Under the pieces are notes generated by a model. That model was given only the letters and a program-made list of their open reading frames with translations, searched no databases and had not been told where the DNA came from. A stretch of 64,000 nucleotides of DNA, taken from contig WOAB01000895.1 in the NCBI GenBank assembly GCA_027886185.1, positions 806,001-870,000 of the forward strand. The letters run 5' to 3'. The position numbers and the translations under genes were made by a program. Positions 11,501 to 23,230 of this stretch are shown piece after piece. Source of the DNA: Rheum nobile (Eukaryota > Streptophyta > Magnoliopsida > Caryophyllales > Polygonaceae). Position 1 is the stretch's first letter. Every line of letters begins with the position of its first letter.

Positions 11501-13080
11501 AATGCCTTCGTTGCTTTGGCTTGGTCGGTTGTCGTCGTGGCGTCTTTCCTTTCATGTTCTTTCGCCGTGTTTAGATTCGTACTGTTTATGTCGGATCTAA
11601 CTTAGGGTTCCTTTTATGGGTCGACTCGAAGGTTGTTGTGCTGTCAGAGCTATACCGTGTCGAGCCCGGAATCCAGTGACGTCTTTAGACTATTCTGCGG
11701 AGTAAGGCAAGTGGCGGTTCGCTCTTGCTCTTTCGTTCCATATTTACATTAATTATCAATAGTTTATCTGAGTAATTAATTTGGAATGAATATTCTGTTT
11801 GTCTGGAAACGGTTTTGATAAACTGTTTTGAAAATCATATAATAGGTTGTATATCTGTTAGAACAACGCTATTATCTGTGATCGCCTTTCGGGCCTTTAT
11901 GTGGATTTATCCTGTAAATGTGGTGGTGTTGTAACTGTTTAGTTAGCACTGTTAGATAGGAACGTTACTCGGACTCTGTCCAGTCGTTTCTTTATAATCT
12001 GGTAGAAGGGTGGCTCGTCCCTATCCAATACCATTCTAAGATCATGATCGGTCTCTTACACATGTGTGTAGAGACAGGACACTTAGCTGGTGTCACAAAC
12101 CTTTCGGTATACGTCACTCTCGACGAAACGTATACTAAGATGTGTCGTCCCATTGGTGGGGTACACATATAAAAGTCTATAACGTGATGTGTGTTTTTGA
12201 AACATAAATCAGATAAGTGCTACCTTGACGCACATAATTAATACACCTTGGGCGAGTAGTGCAGCTAAGTTCAGTGCAGCTAGGAAAACTCGTCTTGACT
12301 TGAATGTAGTACGTTCTCTTTCCAATCTGGATTCGCTGTAGGCGATGAGGTTGGTCGTGAACCGAAGCATCTCAGTCAGTTTTAAATCATGGTTGAATGA
12401 TTCTGTAACTTTCCATATTTGTCATTGCTTCCTTAAAGACTCATTTCTGTTGGAGTCTTCTTTCGAGTCGTTTTCTGTGAAGATTCAGTCTTCCAGAATC
12501 TTCTCTTGTGCATACCTCTTGTTTATTCCAGTAGGAGTATGGTGGTTGACAAGCGTACTCGATTATTATTCGAGGGACGAAGAGTCTAACCTAATACAAC
12601 TACTTCGAACCATTCTGCTTTGTTCCCTTGCTAGTCTATTCATTTAGACTAACCAACCAATATTTTCCCTTGCATGGTTGGCTGGTGTCATCCGTTTGAT
12701 TCGGCACATCAGTTAAGAAGTAGCTCAGAAGATTAGAAGGACTATGAAGTCGGCGGTGGTTTTTGAATTTTTTAATTATTTCTTTAATCAGGTTATGATC
12801 CTTTGGACAATAACTCCGATTATAACTTACTTTCTTAGTCTTCCGCTGTGTTTGGTTTAAACTATGTTTTGACCTATTCGGGATTGGGTTGTAATCCCGT
12901 AACTCTTGTTTCCTCAACAATGTTATGTTTTGGAATTTAATGCTTGATCTTTGTGTATCAATTGTATTTCATAAATTGTATTTTATTTGGTAAAGCCTTG
13001 GGTGATCTCGGTAAGGAACACTGGGGTCACTGACGGTAATACCTTTCCAAAAGGGTTAAGTTTTGGGGGTGTTACAGTTG

Positions 13081-13093
13081 TGGTATCAGAGCC
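13081..13093 (+). promoter_or_regulatory. Primer-binding site (tRNA-iMet)
   Basis: TGGTATCAGAGCC starts four bases after the 5' LTR and is complementary to the 3' end of plant initiator methionine tRNA, the usual primer for minus-strand DNA synthesis in plant LTR elements. Confidence 0.92.
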
Positions 13094-13287
13094 AAAAGTT
13101 TTTAAAACGGGTTTGGGATTTTATAAATCAATTATCCGTTTTTGAAAATGCTTTAAAGAGGGCTCTGAATTTTCATTATGAAAAGAATTTAAAAACACCG
13201 TTCATAGTCATGTCTTCTTTATAGTCTGATATAGTAAGCTTGCTTCTATGTCTAGAAAGACTAATTCCTTCCTTATTGTTCGATAGG

Positions 13288-14244
13288 ATGGGTGTCTGCT
13301 TTTCTATTGGTAGGGGGTCGGAAGACGCCAAGTCGGATCAGCCGAGGCTAGATTTTCCGTTACCTCAGCGATGTTTCGAGGTTGGAGGCCCGAGTAGCCC
13401 ACCTGAAGACGTCAAGCACGTTCTCCCCGAGTCGGTTGTCCTTGTAGCCAGGAATGCTATGGTCCCTAGACCTGCACCTGTGCCGCCACCAAGGGTGGAG
13501 GGAGTACAGGAATGAGAGCAGGAAGACGAGTTGTCAAGGTATGAACAAGGGGTTTACCAAGACGACTTTCTACTGGGACCAATTCCCGAGGAGATCGAGT
13601 ACGAGGAGGAGGAAGAGGAGATGCTTGAGCAAGATCCTGTCGAGGACGAGGAGATGATCGAGGATGATCCCGAGGAAGAGGATCCCATCGAGGATGATTC
13701 TGAGGATGAGAATCCCATCGAGGATGATCCCGAGGATGAGGATCCCATCGAGGATGATCCCGAGGATGAGGATCCCATAGAGGATGATCCAGAAGAGGAT
13801 CCAGAGTTGGACCTTGGAGGGCAGAATCAGGAGCCCGGTACAGGATTGTCACCAGTGCCAGAGTACGCACCCATGTCAGAAGCTGATTGGGAGGCACTGT
13901 ATACCGAGTACGGTATTGGGAGAAGTGACAGGGAATCTCAGCCTATCCATACTCCAAGGAGATGGAGGTCGGAATCCGAGCTGCAGGAGATTCTTCGCCA
14001 GAGCGAGGTAATCTCCGCAGAACAGCAGCGTCAGAGGGATGAGCTGATCGCCAGTACTCAGAGGAGGGCTGGAATAGGAGGACCAGTCATGGACGACCCA
14101 TACTTTACCATGACTGAGCTAGGACTATGTGCTTCAGGGTCAAGCAGGGTGCGAAACCCATTGCCAGAGCTCGATGGTGAGCCTAGCCCGAAGAGACCAT
14201 GCACGAGTAGCCAGTCGTATGGGAGACGTTTTGGAACGCCTTGA
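13288..14244 (+). pseudogene. Accessory acidic ORF upstream of gag, N-terminal MGxCxS motif
   Basis: One frame runs from ATG 13288 to 14244, about 318 codons, interrupted only by a TGA at 13513-13515. The N-terminus reads MGVCFSIGRG. Gly2, Cys4 and Ser6 fit the plant consensus for N-myristoylation plus S-acylation, which would target the protein to membranes. Next come a Pro-rich stretch and a strongly acidic segment (about residues 100-175) made of tandem DDPEDEDPIE-like units. The C-terminal half is polar, with a helical segment rich in Glu, Gln and Arg, and ends near the basic patch PSPKRP. I recognise no catalytic domain. A pyrimidine-rich tract ending in AG lies just before the ATG, so the ORF might be reached by splicing. 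Most Tekay-type elements have no separate ORF before gag. Its function is unknown. Confidence 0.6.
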
Positions 14245-14533
14245 GGAGGAGTGGCGTTGCCTATCGTAGTAGTTCGTTTCTTAGTATTCCAAGTTGTACT
14301 TTGTGTAATATTTCAGTATTGCGGCAAGTACTTTGAGAAACACTTATATCTTCGAGCAATGTTGTCCTAACGCTCGAATGATAAACTTATCTGTAACTTG
14401 TGTAAGAATTCGAATGTTCATCTATAAAATACCAAGTTGATCTATTCTGAGTGATTTATTTACATTGATATATTGCATAAGTATGTTGCATAATATTAAT
14501 GTATTGAATGCTTGGAATTGGATCGGTAAACAG

Positions 14534-15820
14534 ATGGTGAACCCAAGAAGCACGAGAAACTCGACTCGATCCGATGCTGGGACCAGCCAAAACCCCAGAC
14601 CAGCAGGAAGAGGTGTTCAGGATGAACACGAGTCTGAGTCTCGCATCCAGCAGAGGCGTAAAGGTCAGGATCAGACCCAGGCGCCGACGCTGTTTGACGC
14701 TGTAGCTGTTGAGGCGATCCGTGGGATCGTGATGCAGGCTATTATAGATGTCTTGAGACCAAGTGCGCCTCAAGCACAAGAGGTGCATATTCATGCAGCG
14801 GTTCCTGATGTTGTGGAACCCAGAAACCCTGTGATTCAGGAGACTGCCGTTAGGGCGAGGGACAGCTATGGTCGCGCTCTTAAGACCATTACTTCCATGA
14901 GATCCGACTGCTATAACGGGAAAGGGGAGCCAGTGGCAGTGACTCATTGGTTCTCCCATATGGAGAGGTTGTTCAGGAACGTGGAGTGTACAGAGGCCGA
15001 GAAGGTCCATATCGCGTCTCTTTAGCTGAAGGAGGAGGCTAGCGAGTGGTGGGAGAGCACTGGTTTGGCTGAGAGCCCAGTGTTGACTTGGTCGATGTTC
15101 AAGACCAAGATGGTTGATCGCTTTTTCTCTCGTGCTATGAGAGAGGAGAAGCATAAAGAGTTCTTGTACCCTCAGACTGATGGTTTGAGAGTGACCGAGT
15201 TGGCATCTAAGTTCAACCATCTTCTACAGTACGCCACTGCCGAGATCACCAGCGAGGCTCAAAAGATCTGGTACTTCCACGAGTGGATGAATCCGGATAT
15301 CAAGCCATTAATGGTGCACCACACATGCTCTATCTTGGAGCAGTATGTGGATTGTGCCTATAAGCTGGAGGTAACTCTCGAGGAGTCGACCAAGAGGCGC
15401 AACCGACAGAAGTCAATGCAGAATCAGAACCAGGGAGGTGGTTTTAAGCGCCCTGCGCCACCGTCTAACTTCGCTAAATCCGGCAGAGCTAAGACGGAGA
15501 TGACGCAAGGAGGATCGACTCAGCAGTCAGGGCAGACCAGGAGTACAGTTCAGTGTTATAACTGCGGTACTGCTGGGCACAAGAGCACTGAGTGTCGGAA
15601 GGAGAGGAGGCCATGCTTTGAATGTGGACGTGATGGTCATCTATAAAAGTTCTGCAAGCAGGGGAAGCAGAAGGGAGTAGAGTCGCATCAAGGGTCAGTT
15701 CATCAGAGCAACCGACCTAGGTTTAAGCATGCCGAGACTCCTAGCCCTTCAGTGCAGACGACTGCTCAGAACAGGGGAAAGGCCCCAGCTGCTTCTGGAA
15801 GTCAGGGCCAACGCTTGTAA
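14534..15820 (+). pseudogene. Gypsy gag with CCHC zinc knuckles, three in-frame stops
   Basis: Gag starts at ATG 14534 and shares one frame with pol. The capsid region holds YNGKGEPVAVTHWFSHMERL and KEEASEWWES. Two zinc knuckles follow: CYNCGTAGHKSTEC is complete, and CFECGRDGHL is cut by a stop before its final Cys. Stops lie at 15023-15025 (TAG), 15644-15646 (TAA) and 15818-15820 (TAA). Gag would package genomic RNA into virus-like particles, but this copy would give only short fragments. The first stop is explained by a CAG to TAG transition. Confidence 0.9.
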
Positions 15821-15823
15821 GAG

Positions 15824-18800
15824 ATGCGTGAGGCAGATGGACCCAATGCTCCGATTGCTCAAGGTACTCTATACCTTCACTCTACTTCAGTGTGCATTCT
15901 GTTTGATTCTGGTGCTACGCATTCCTTTATTTCGGATAGCTGTGTTAGCAAGTTAGACTTAGTGTGCAACGATTCGTGCAACCCTTTCGTCGTTAATCTT
16001 CCTAATGGAGAGCGTTTGGTGGGAACCAAGCATTTGTCCGACTTTCCGATTACCATTCAGGGTAAGGAATTCGAGGCAGATTTAATCTGCATAGCCATGG
16101 CTCCATACGACATTATTCTCGGTATGGATTGGCTGACGCGTCACAAGGCGGTGATCGACTTCAGTTCAAGAACGGTGACGGTGTCATCCGGGGGCCAATT
16201 CGTGTGCAAGTTCAAAAGTCGAAATGACGCTGATAATGGCAAGCTGATCAATGCGATGGCTGCGTTTAAGCTACTACGACAAGGATGTGTCGGGTACCTT
16301 TGCTACTTGGATTCGCCCGAGGGGGATGGACCTGAGGTTCTTGATATTCCTGTAGTTAGGGAATTTTCGGATGTCTTTCCGGAAGAAATTCCAGGATTAC
16401 CCCCAAATCGTGACGTAGAGTTTTCTATTGATCTCGAGCCTGGTACGGCGCCGATTTCCAAATCCCCGTATCGGATGGCTCCAGCTGAGATGCAAGAGTT
16501 GAAGAATCAACTTGAAGATCTTCTTGACAAAGGTTATGTCAGGCCGAGTGCATCGCCGTGGGGTGCTCCGGTATTATTCGTCAAAAAGAAGGACGGATCG
16601 TTCCGACTTTGTATCGACTATCGAGAGTTGAACAAGGTGACGATCAAGAACAAGTATCCTTTGCCTAGGATTGATGACTTGTTGGACCAGTTGCAGGGAG
16701 CAAAGGTATTCTCCAAGATCGACTTAAGATCTGGATATCATCAACTCAGGATTCGTGAGCAGGACATTCCTAGAAATGCGTTTAGGACCAGATATGGTCA
16801 TTACGAGTTTGTAGTGATGCCTTTTGGGCTTACAAATGCTCCAGCTGTCTTTATGGATTTGATGAACCGATGTTTTCACCAGTACTTGGATAAGTTCGTG
16901 GTGGTCTTCATAGACGACATCTTGATCTATTCTCCGAATGAAGAAGTCCACGAGGAACATCTACGGATTTCTTTGTCGATCCTTAGACAACATCAGCTTT
17001 ATGCTAAATTGTCTAAATGTGAATTCTGGATGAAGGAAGTGGCTTTCTTAGGCCACGTGATCAATAAAAATGGGGTTATGGTTGATCCCCAAAAGATTGA
17101 AGCGGTGGCCAAATGGACACAGCCCCAGAATGTGAAGGAGGTGCGCAGTTTTCTTGGACTTGCCGGGTATTATAGAAGGTTTGTAGAAGGATTTTCAAAG
17201 ATCTCTCTACCAATGACCAATCTACTCCGCAAAGTCCACAAGAAGTTTGTCTGGAATGACAAGTGCGAGGTCAGTTTCCAGGAGTTGAAGCGACGGTTGA
17301 CCTCGGCACCCGTGTTAGCACTCCCAGAGGGGAATGACGGTTATGTGGTCTATAGTGATGCTTCCAAGTGTGGCCTTGGTTGTGTTTTGATGCAAAGGGG
17401 CAGAGTCATTGCTTACGCATCTAGACAACTCAAGACTTACGAAGAAAACTATCCGACCCATGATCTTGAGTTAGCAACAGTTGTCTTTGCACTGAAGATT
17501 TGGAGGCATTACCTCTATGGTATAAGATGCCAAGTCTTCACTGACCACAAAAGTCTCAAGTATATATTTACTCAGAAGGAGTTAAATATGAGACAACGCC
17601 GCTGGCTAGAGTTGCTCAAGGACTACGACATGGAGTTGTTGTATCATCCGGGCAAGGCTAATGTAGTAGCTGATGCACTAATCCGGAAGACAACACACGA
17701 GACTGTGGTTGCGTTGCTTACTGCTCAGTCCAAGCTAAACCAAGAGTCATGCGACATTGAAGTCTTGTATGACCAGCGTAGAGGGTACCTGAGTATGATG
17801 GAGATTCAGGCTACACTGCTGGATCAAATCAAAGAAAAGCAAGTCGATGACATCATCTTGGTAAAGTTAAGCAGTGAAGTGATGGATGGGAAAGCTCCCA
17901 GTTTTGTGGTTCAGGATGATGGATCACTTTGGTTTCAGGATCGGATCTGTGTGCCTGACACAGAAGGTCTTCGTCAGTTGGTAATGAGAGAAGCTCATTC
18001 ATCTGCTTATTCTGTGCATCCTGGCTATAGCAAGATGTACAAGGATCTCAGGAAGAAGTTTTGGTGGCCAAACATGAAGTGGGACGTAGCAGACTTTGTG
18101 GCAAAGTGCTTAACTTGCCAAAAAGTCAAGATCGAACATCGCAGACTAGGTGGTGAGATGCTACCTCTCCCCGTGCCAGAATGGAAATGGGAGGACATTT
18201 CCATGGACTTCGTCACTGGGCTACCCAAGACTCGAAGTCAGAGAGATGCTATCTGGGTAATTGTGGATAGGCTTACGAAGAGTGCTCATTTCATAGCCAT
18301 CAAGACCACATGGGAAACCCAAAAGCTAGCCGAAGTTTACCAGAAGGAGATTGTCCGCTTACATGGCATTCTTAAGACCATTGTATCGGACTGAGATGGC
18401 CGTTTCATGTCAAGATTCTGGAAGGAACTTCATAAGGCTATGGGAACCGAGTTGAGGTTCAGTACAGCGTTTCATCCTCAGACAGATGGCCAGTCTGAAA
18501 GGACCATCCAGACTCTGGAGGATATGCTTAGAGCTTGTGTGCTCGATCATCCGACTAGCTGGGAGGACAACTTGAGTCTGATTGAGTTCACGTACAACAA
18601 TAGCTGGCATGCTACAATCAAGATGGCTCCGTTTGAAGCTTTGTATGGTCGCAGATGCAGATCTCCGATTTGTTGGGACGATAATGCCGACAAAATTCTG
18701 CTTGGACCAGAGTTGGTCGAAAGGACGGCTTCAGACATTGCTTTGATTAGACAAAGAATGTTGACCGCTCAGAGTCTACGCAGATCAGAAGCGCAGGACT

Positions 18801-19244
18801 GTCGAGTTTGAGGTCGGTGACAAGGTTTTTGTCAAGGTATCGCCATCCAAAGGAGTTTTCAGATTTGGTAAGCGTGGGAAGCTTAACCCTCGCTACGTGT
18901 GACCATTCGAGATTTTGGATAGAGTGGGATCTCTAGCGTACCGTTTGGCGTTGCCGCCATCGGCTCACCCGGTGCATAACGTGTTCCACGTGTCTTTACT
19001 CAGAAAGTATGTGCCAGATGAGTCTCATGTGCTTAGTTACGAGGACATCGAGATTCAAGCTAATGGTACTTATGAAGAGTTGCCCGTGCGCATTTTGGAG
19101 CGTCGGGAGAAGCATTTGCGCAACAAGATCGTACCTTTGGTATGAGTGCTGTGGTCCAAGTCAGAGACCGAAGAAGTTACTTGGGAGACGCGGGAAACCG
19201 AGTCAGATATGCTCAGGCGTTTTCCCGAGTTATTATCGACCTAA
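15824..19244 (+). pseudogene. Gypsy pol: protease, RT, RNase H, integrase, chromodomain-like tail
   Basis: An intact stretch of 856 codons (15824-18394) contains the retropepsin LFDSGATHSFIS (Asp at residue 28) and reverse transcriptase with FIDDILIYS (near residue 361). It also has RNase H with YSDASKCGLGCVL (near 507), and an integrase HHCC zinc region ending CLTCQKVK followed by the first catalytic Asp in MDFVTGLP. A TGA at 18392-18394 cuts the integrase at its second Asp; the same frame resumes with PQTDGQSERTIQTLE, carrying the catalytic Glu. A frameshift near 18775 and stops at 18900-18902 and 19143-19145 break the integrase C-terminus. There HPVHNVFHVSLLRKYVPDE and a tail ending WETRETESDMLRRFPEL resemble the plant chromovirus chromodomain, which directs integration to heterochromatin. 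Confidence 0.95.
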
Positions 19245-19267
19245 GTTTCAGGGTCGAAACTTCTTGT

Positions 19268-19280
19268 AAGGGGGATGAGA
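19268..19280 (+). promoter_or_regulatory. Polypurine tract
   Basis: AAGGGGGATGAGA ends directly at the 3' LTR and would prime plus-strand DNA synthesis. Confidence 0.85.
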
Positions 19281-21686
19281 TGTGATACCCCGTATTTTTT
19301 GTAAGGTTATTTTGGGAATTATGGAATTTTCCCGAGTACCCGTTGTGTACGTCGGATTTAATTCAGGTAGCTTGAGACATTCTGTAATGTGCTCTGTATC
19401 TATAATATTTTTCTCAGTGAAATAATATACAGATAGCATGCCTTGGATTTTAATTATCGTTCGCGTACGATAATTGTTATCCCGGCTTAATGTCATGTTC
19501 GTTCAAAGCTGAACGGGCGGGAAAAAGGTATCACGGCGACCGCCGTAAAGTCGCGGCGACCGCCGTCGTGAGACCCAAGCACGGCGACCGCCGTAAAGTC
19601 ACAGCGCCCGCCGTCCCAACGCTCGAGGAGGCAGCTGGTGTGTCATGCCACGGCGACTGCCGTAAATTACGGCGCCCGCCGTAATGGCAGTCATTGTTGT
19701 CCGGCAGTCCTTGCCCGATGGTCGTCGGCCCGATTTCCGGCGAGTGCCGAACTAGATTTAGGCTCATCTTCTTCGTGCTCCAGACGCTTTGGCTATAAAA
19801 GGGGGTGTTGGGGGAGAGATTTGAGCCATCCCAAACACCGAACCTCTGCCAAAATTGCCTCTCGTCGGAGTTGTGCCTTCGTCGGAGTTTTTGAAGGTCT
19901 CGCCGGTGTTGCTTTGGTGTGGTTCCTGAGTGCCTTTGTGAAGCTTTGGTTAGCCTTGGAGGTTAGAAGCCAAAGCTAGTCGAAGGAGGCCGAACCGCTC
20001 GTGTTTTTGGGTGAGTTTTCTCTCGTTTCAGTCGGCCATGTTCTTCACGGCGACCGTCGTGATGAATACGGCGACCGCCGCCAAGAACAGCGACCGCCGC
20101 CAGTGCCCAGAATGCCTTCGTGGCTTTGGCTTGGTCGGTTGTCGTCGTGGTGTCTTTCCTTTCGTGTTCTTTCGCCGTGTTTAGATTCGTACTGTTTATG
20201 TCAGATCTAACTTAGGGTTCCTTTTATGGGTCGACTCGAAGGTTGTTGTGCTGTCAGAGCTATACCGTGTCGAGCCCGGAATCCAGTGACGTCTTTAGAC
20301 TATTCTGCGGAGTAAGGCAAGTGGCAGTTCGCTCTTGCTCTTTCGTTCCATATTTACATTAATTATCAATAGTTTATCTGAGTAATTAATTTGGAATGAA
20401 TATTCTGTTTGTCTGGAAACGGTTTTGATAAACTGTTTTGAAAATCATATAATAGGTTGTATATCTGTTAGAACAACGCTATTATCTGTGATCGTCTTTC
20501 GGGCCTTTATGTGGATTTATCCTGTAAATATGGTGGTGTTGTAACTGTTTAGTTAGCACTGTTAGATAGGAACGTTACTCGGACTCTGTCCAGTCGTTTC
20601 TTTATAATCTGGTAGAGGGGTGGCTCGTCCCCATCCAATACCATTCTAAGATCATGATCGGTCTCTTACACATGTGTATAGAGACAGGACACTTAGCTGG
20701 TGTCACAAACCTTTCGGTATACGTCACTCTCGACGAAACGTATACTAAGATGTGTCATCCCATTGGTGGGGTACACATGTAAAAGTCTATAACGTGATGT
20801 GTGCTTTTGAAACATAAATCAGATAAGTGCTACCTTGACGCACATAATTAATACACCTTGGGCGAGTAGTGCAGCTAAGTTCAGTGCAGCTAGGAAAACT
20901 CGTCTTGACTTGAATGTAGTACGTTCTCTTTCCAATCTGGATTCGCTGTAGGCGATGAGGTTGGTCGTGAACCGAAGCATCTCAGTCAGTTTTAAATCAT
21001 GGTTGAATGATTCTGTAACTTTCCAGATTTGTCATTGCTTCCTTAAAGACTCATTTCTGTTGGAGTCTTCTTTCGAGTCGTTTTCTGTGAAGATTCAGTC
21101 TTCCAGAATCTTCTCTTGTGCATACCTCTTGTTTATTCCAGTAGGAGTATGGTGGTTGACAAGCGTACTCGATTATTATTCGAGGGACGAAGAGTCTAAC
21201 CTAATACAACTGCTTCGAACCATTCTGCTTTGTTCCCTTACTAGTCTATTCATTTAGACTAACCAACCAATATTTTCCCTTGCATGGTTGGCTGGTGTCA
21301 TCCGTTTGATTCGGCACATCAGTTAAGAAGTAGCTCAGAAGATTAGAAGGACTATGAAGTCGGCGGTGGTTTTTGAATGTTTTAATTATTTCTTTAATCA
21401 GGTTATGATCCTTTGGACAATAACTCCGATTGTAACTTACTTTCTTAGTCTTCCGCTGTGTTTGGTTTAAACTATGTTTTGACCTATTCGGGATTGGGTT
21501 GTAATCCCGTAACTCTTGTTTCCTCAACAATGTTATGTTTTGGAATTTAATGCTTGATCTTTGTGTATCAATTGTATTTCATAAATTGTATTTTATTTGG
21601 TAAAGCCTTGGGTGATCTCGGTAAGGAACACTGGGGTCACTGGCGGTAATACCTTTCCAAAAGGGTTAAGTTTTGGGGGTGTTACA
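19281..21686 (+). repeat. 3' LTR of the gypsy element
   Basis: The LTR is 2406 bp long and nearly identical to 10670-13076. The differences are mostly single transitions, for example in the GGCGACCGCCG array. The right target duplication AGTTC is at 21687-21691. Confidence 0.95.
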
Positions 21687-21691
21687 AGTTC

Positions 21692-22799
21692 AGATTTATC
21701 CTACGCAACAAGCTTTTACAAATCTAGTACAACATAACTTAAAAAGAATACAATACACCTTAACTTACGGAAAACTATGCACTTAAGTAAATAGTTCCTC
21801 CTGGATTGTTGTCGTGGATATGACTTTCTCAAATATTAATAAGATTCAAGTGACAATTCTATAATTTCAGCTGTAATTGGCATCAGTTACAAGTAAAAAA
21901 ACAATTCTCTCTATGATGCAAATGATGTTCTGCATACAACCAACTATTGATATTATAACTTACCAAGGTGTGTTTGTCACAAAATCTAGGTTCTTAAGTA
22001 ACACACCATGTGATCATGGCCTTTTTGAGACGTTAGATGGAATGATGCTATATTTCATCCTGATGAAAACGCAAAACCCCCCTCTTGTACATGGTAAAAA
22101 AGAAGACACAATAAATGATCATCTACCTAAAGATAATTTACATCCTCTTCTAAAGGGGTACCAAAGAATAAAAGATTCTAGAGCTAAATTATAACAACAA
22201 AGGAACAAGGAATGGACTTAGGAGACAACTGTCAACTAAGCTAAGCATTTAAGCAAATATAGTAGAAAACTAATTTTCTTTATAGCACAATTGTGCAAAA
22301 TAGCTCGCGGAATGATCAGTCATGTAGTTTCAGGCACCATCAATTGTGTGTTTGTTCACTGATACTGTAAAGAAGTTATATGATAATCACACAATTGACA
22401 ACACTTTTTTATGTCCTGATTGCCTTTTTCTGTGTCATTTAATTTTAAAACTAAGCAATAATGAGGAATGTAAATAAAGACAGTGCAACGTTACTTTAGC
22501 AACCCTTTTTGTGAGTACAAGATAAACTAGTTCATCTAAATAAGCATATCAAAATGAAAGATCATTTCATACAAAAAGGGAGGTTGAAGTTCATGCCTCA
22601 TAACTGGCATACATATTATCTTACCACTGAACAACAACATGACTATGAGCATACTATGTTAGTCCCACACCCAAAATATGCAAAAGTAGCAGTAGTATTT
22701 TTTCCAAATGAAGCACCACATGAACGAGCTAATAGGATACCCAAAAAAAAAGTATTTTCCAACATGAACCACCACTTGAATGAGATGCTATCTGGCTAA
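21692..22799. other. Flank right of the gypsy insertion, no supported gene
   Basis: The sequence is AT-rich. Open frames of about 80-105 codons exist on the + strand (21877-22194, 22554-22799), but I recognise no domain in them and see no splice context. Before the gypsy insertion this sequence was continuous with 10255-10669. Confidence 0.4.
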
Positions 22800-23230
22800 A
22801 TAACATGGGGTCGTAATCTTCCATGACATATTTTGCAGGTCTCATCGGTCTCTGGGAAGTAAAATCGATAGATGAGTGGGTCAGCCCATGTACGTATGAC
22901 TAATGCCTTCCACCATCCGCCTTTTATCCACGCGTTAACCTCCATGCCGACTGAGTAAGGTAGTGGGTATTGGATTTGTGGTGGGTAGCGCATGTGCTGA
23001 GAGCGGACGAACTCGCGGAGTCGTGTTTGCCCATCCTTGCCTACGATCATATCTTACTCAACAACATAATAATCCATGAAGATGTTGTCAACAATTGTTG
23101 CCGTGTACCGAGTACCGAGATCCATGTAATGGAGGATTCAAGCCCTCCACTTTGACCATAGCTCCAAGGGGAAATTTTTGAATCATCATGTTGCAGAAAA
23201 TACTTAGATTAGTTTGAATTTGTAATTCTC
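22800..23230 (-). pseudogene. Tandem Agenet (Tudor-like) domain gene fragment
   Basis: The minus strand encodes FPLGAMVKVE, then (after a frame change) RYTATIVDNIFMDYYVVE, a stop, and GKDGQTRLREFVRSQHMRYP. The last part, VGMEVNAWIKGGWWKALVI, leads to YRFYFPETDETCKICHGRL. This order (VxV..WYxAxIV..YxVxY...LREFV..xxRPxPP..vGxxVdAWxxdGWWxGvv) is characteristic of plant tandem Agenet domains, which bind chromatin or methylated peptides. One in-frame TAA and one frame change mean the fragment is broken. No further exons are visible, so it is a gene piece, perhaps captured by the Helitron whose 3' end lies at 24782. Confidence 0.65.

Larger units (their letters stand above)
10670..13076 (+). repeat. 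5' LTR of the gypsy element
   Basis: The LTR is 2407 bp long and TG...CA bounded. It carries a promoter with a TATA box at 11183, and a GC-rich quasi-palindromic motif (GGCGACCGCCG) repeated about six times upstream of the TATA box (10918-11075) and three times downstream (11435-11500). No long ORF in it is credible. Confidence 0.95.
10670..21686 (+). mobile_element. Full-length Ty3/gypsy LTR retrotransposon (Tekay-like chromovirus), 11,017 bp
   Basis: The element has two 2.4 kb LTRs (10670-13076 and 19281-21686), both beginning TGTGATACCCC and ending GGTGTTACA. It is flanked by the 5-bp duplication AGTTC at 10665-10669 and 21687-21691. The primer-binding site follows the 5' LTR and a purine tract precedes the 3' LTR. 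The internal region carries an accessory acidic ORF, gag, protease, RT, RNase H, integrase and a C-terminal chromodomain-like tail, the plant chromovirus order. The LTRs are nearly identical (I see scattered single-base differences), so the insertion looks fairly recent. Even so, the coding frame has several stops and at least one frameshift, so this copy is inactive. Confidence 0.95.

Noticed and set aside
13554..13778. Minus-strand frame rich in Gly-Ser repeats
   Set aside because: It is the antisense shadow of the acidic repeat of the accessory ORF; no start context or homology.
22554..22799. 81-codon + strand ORF as a small gene
   Set aside because: No domain, no conserved context, and it lies between gene fragments in AT-rich DNA.
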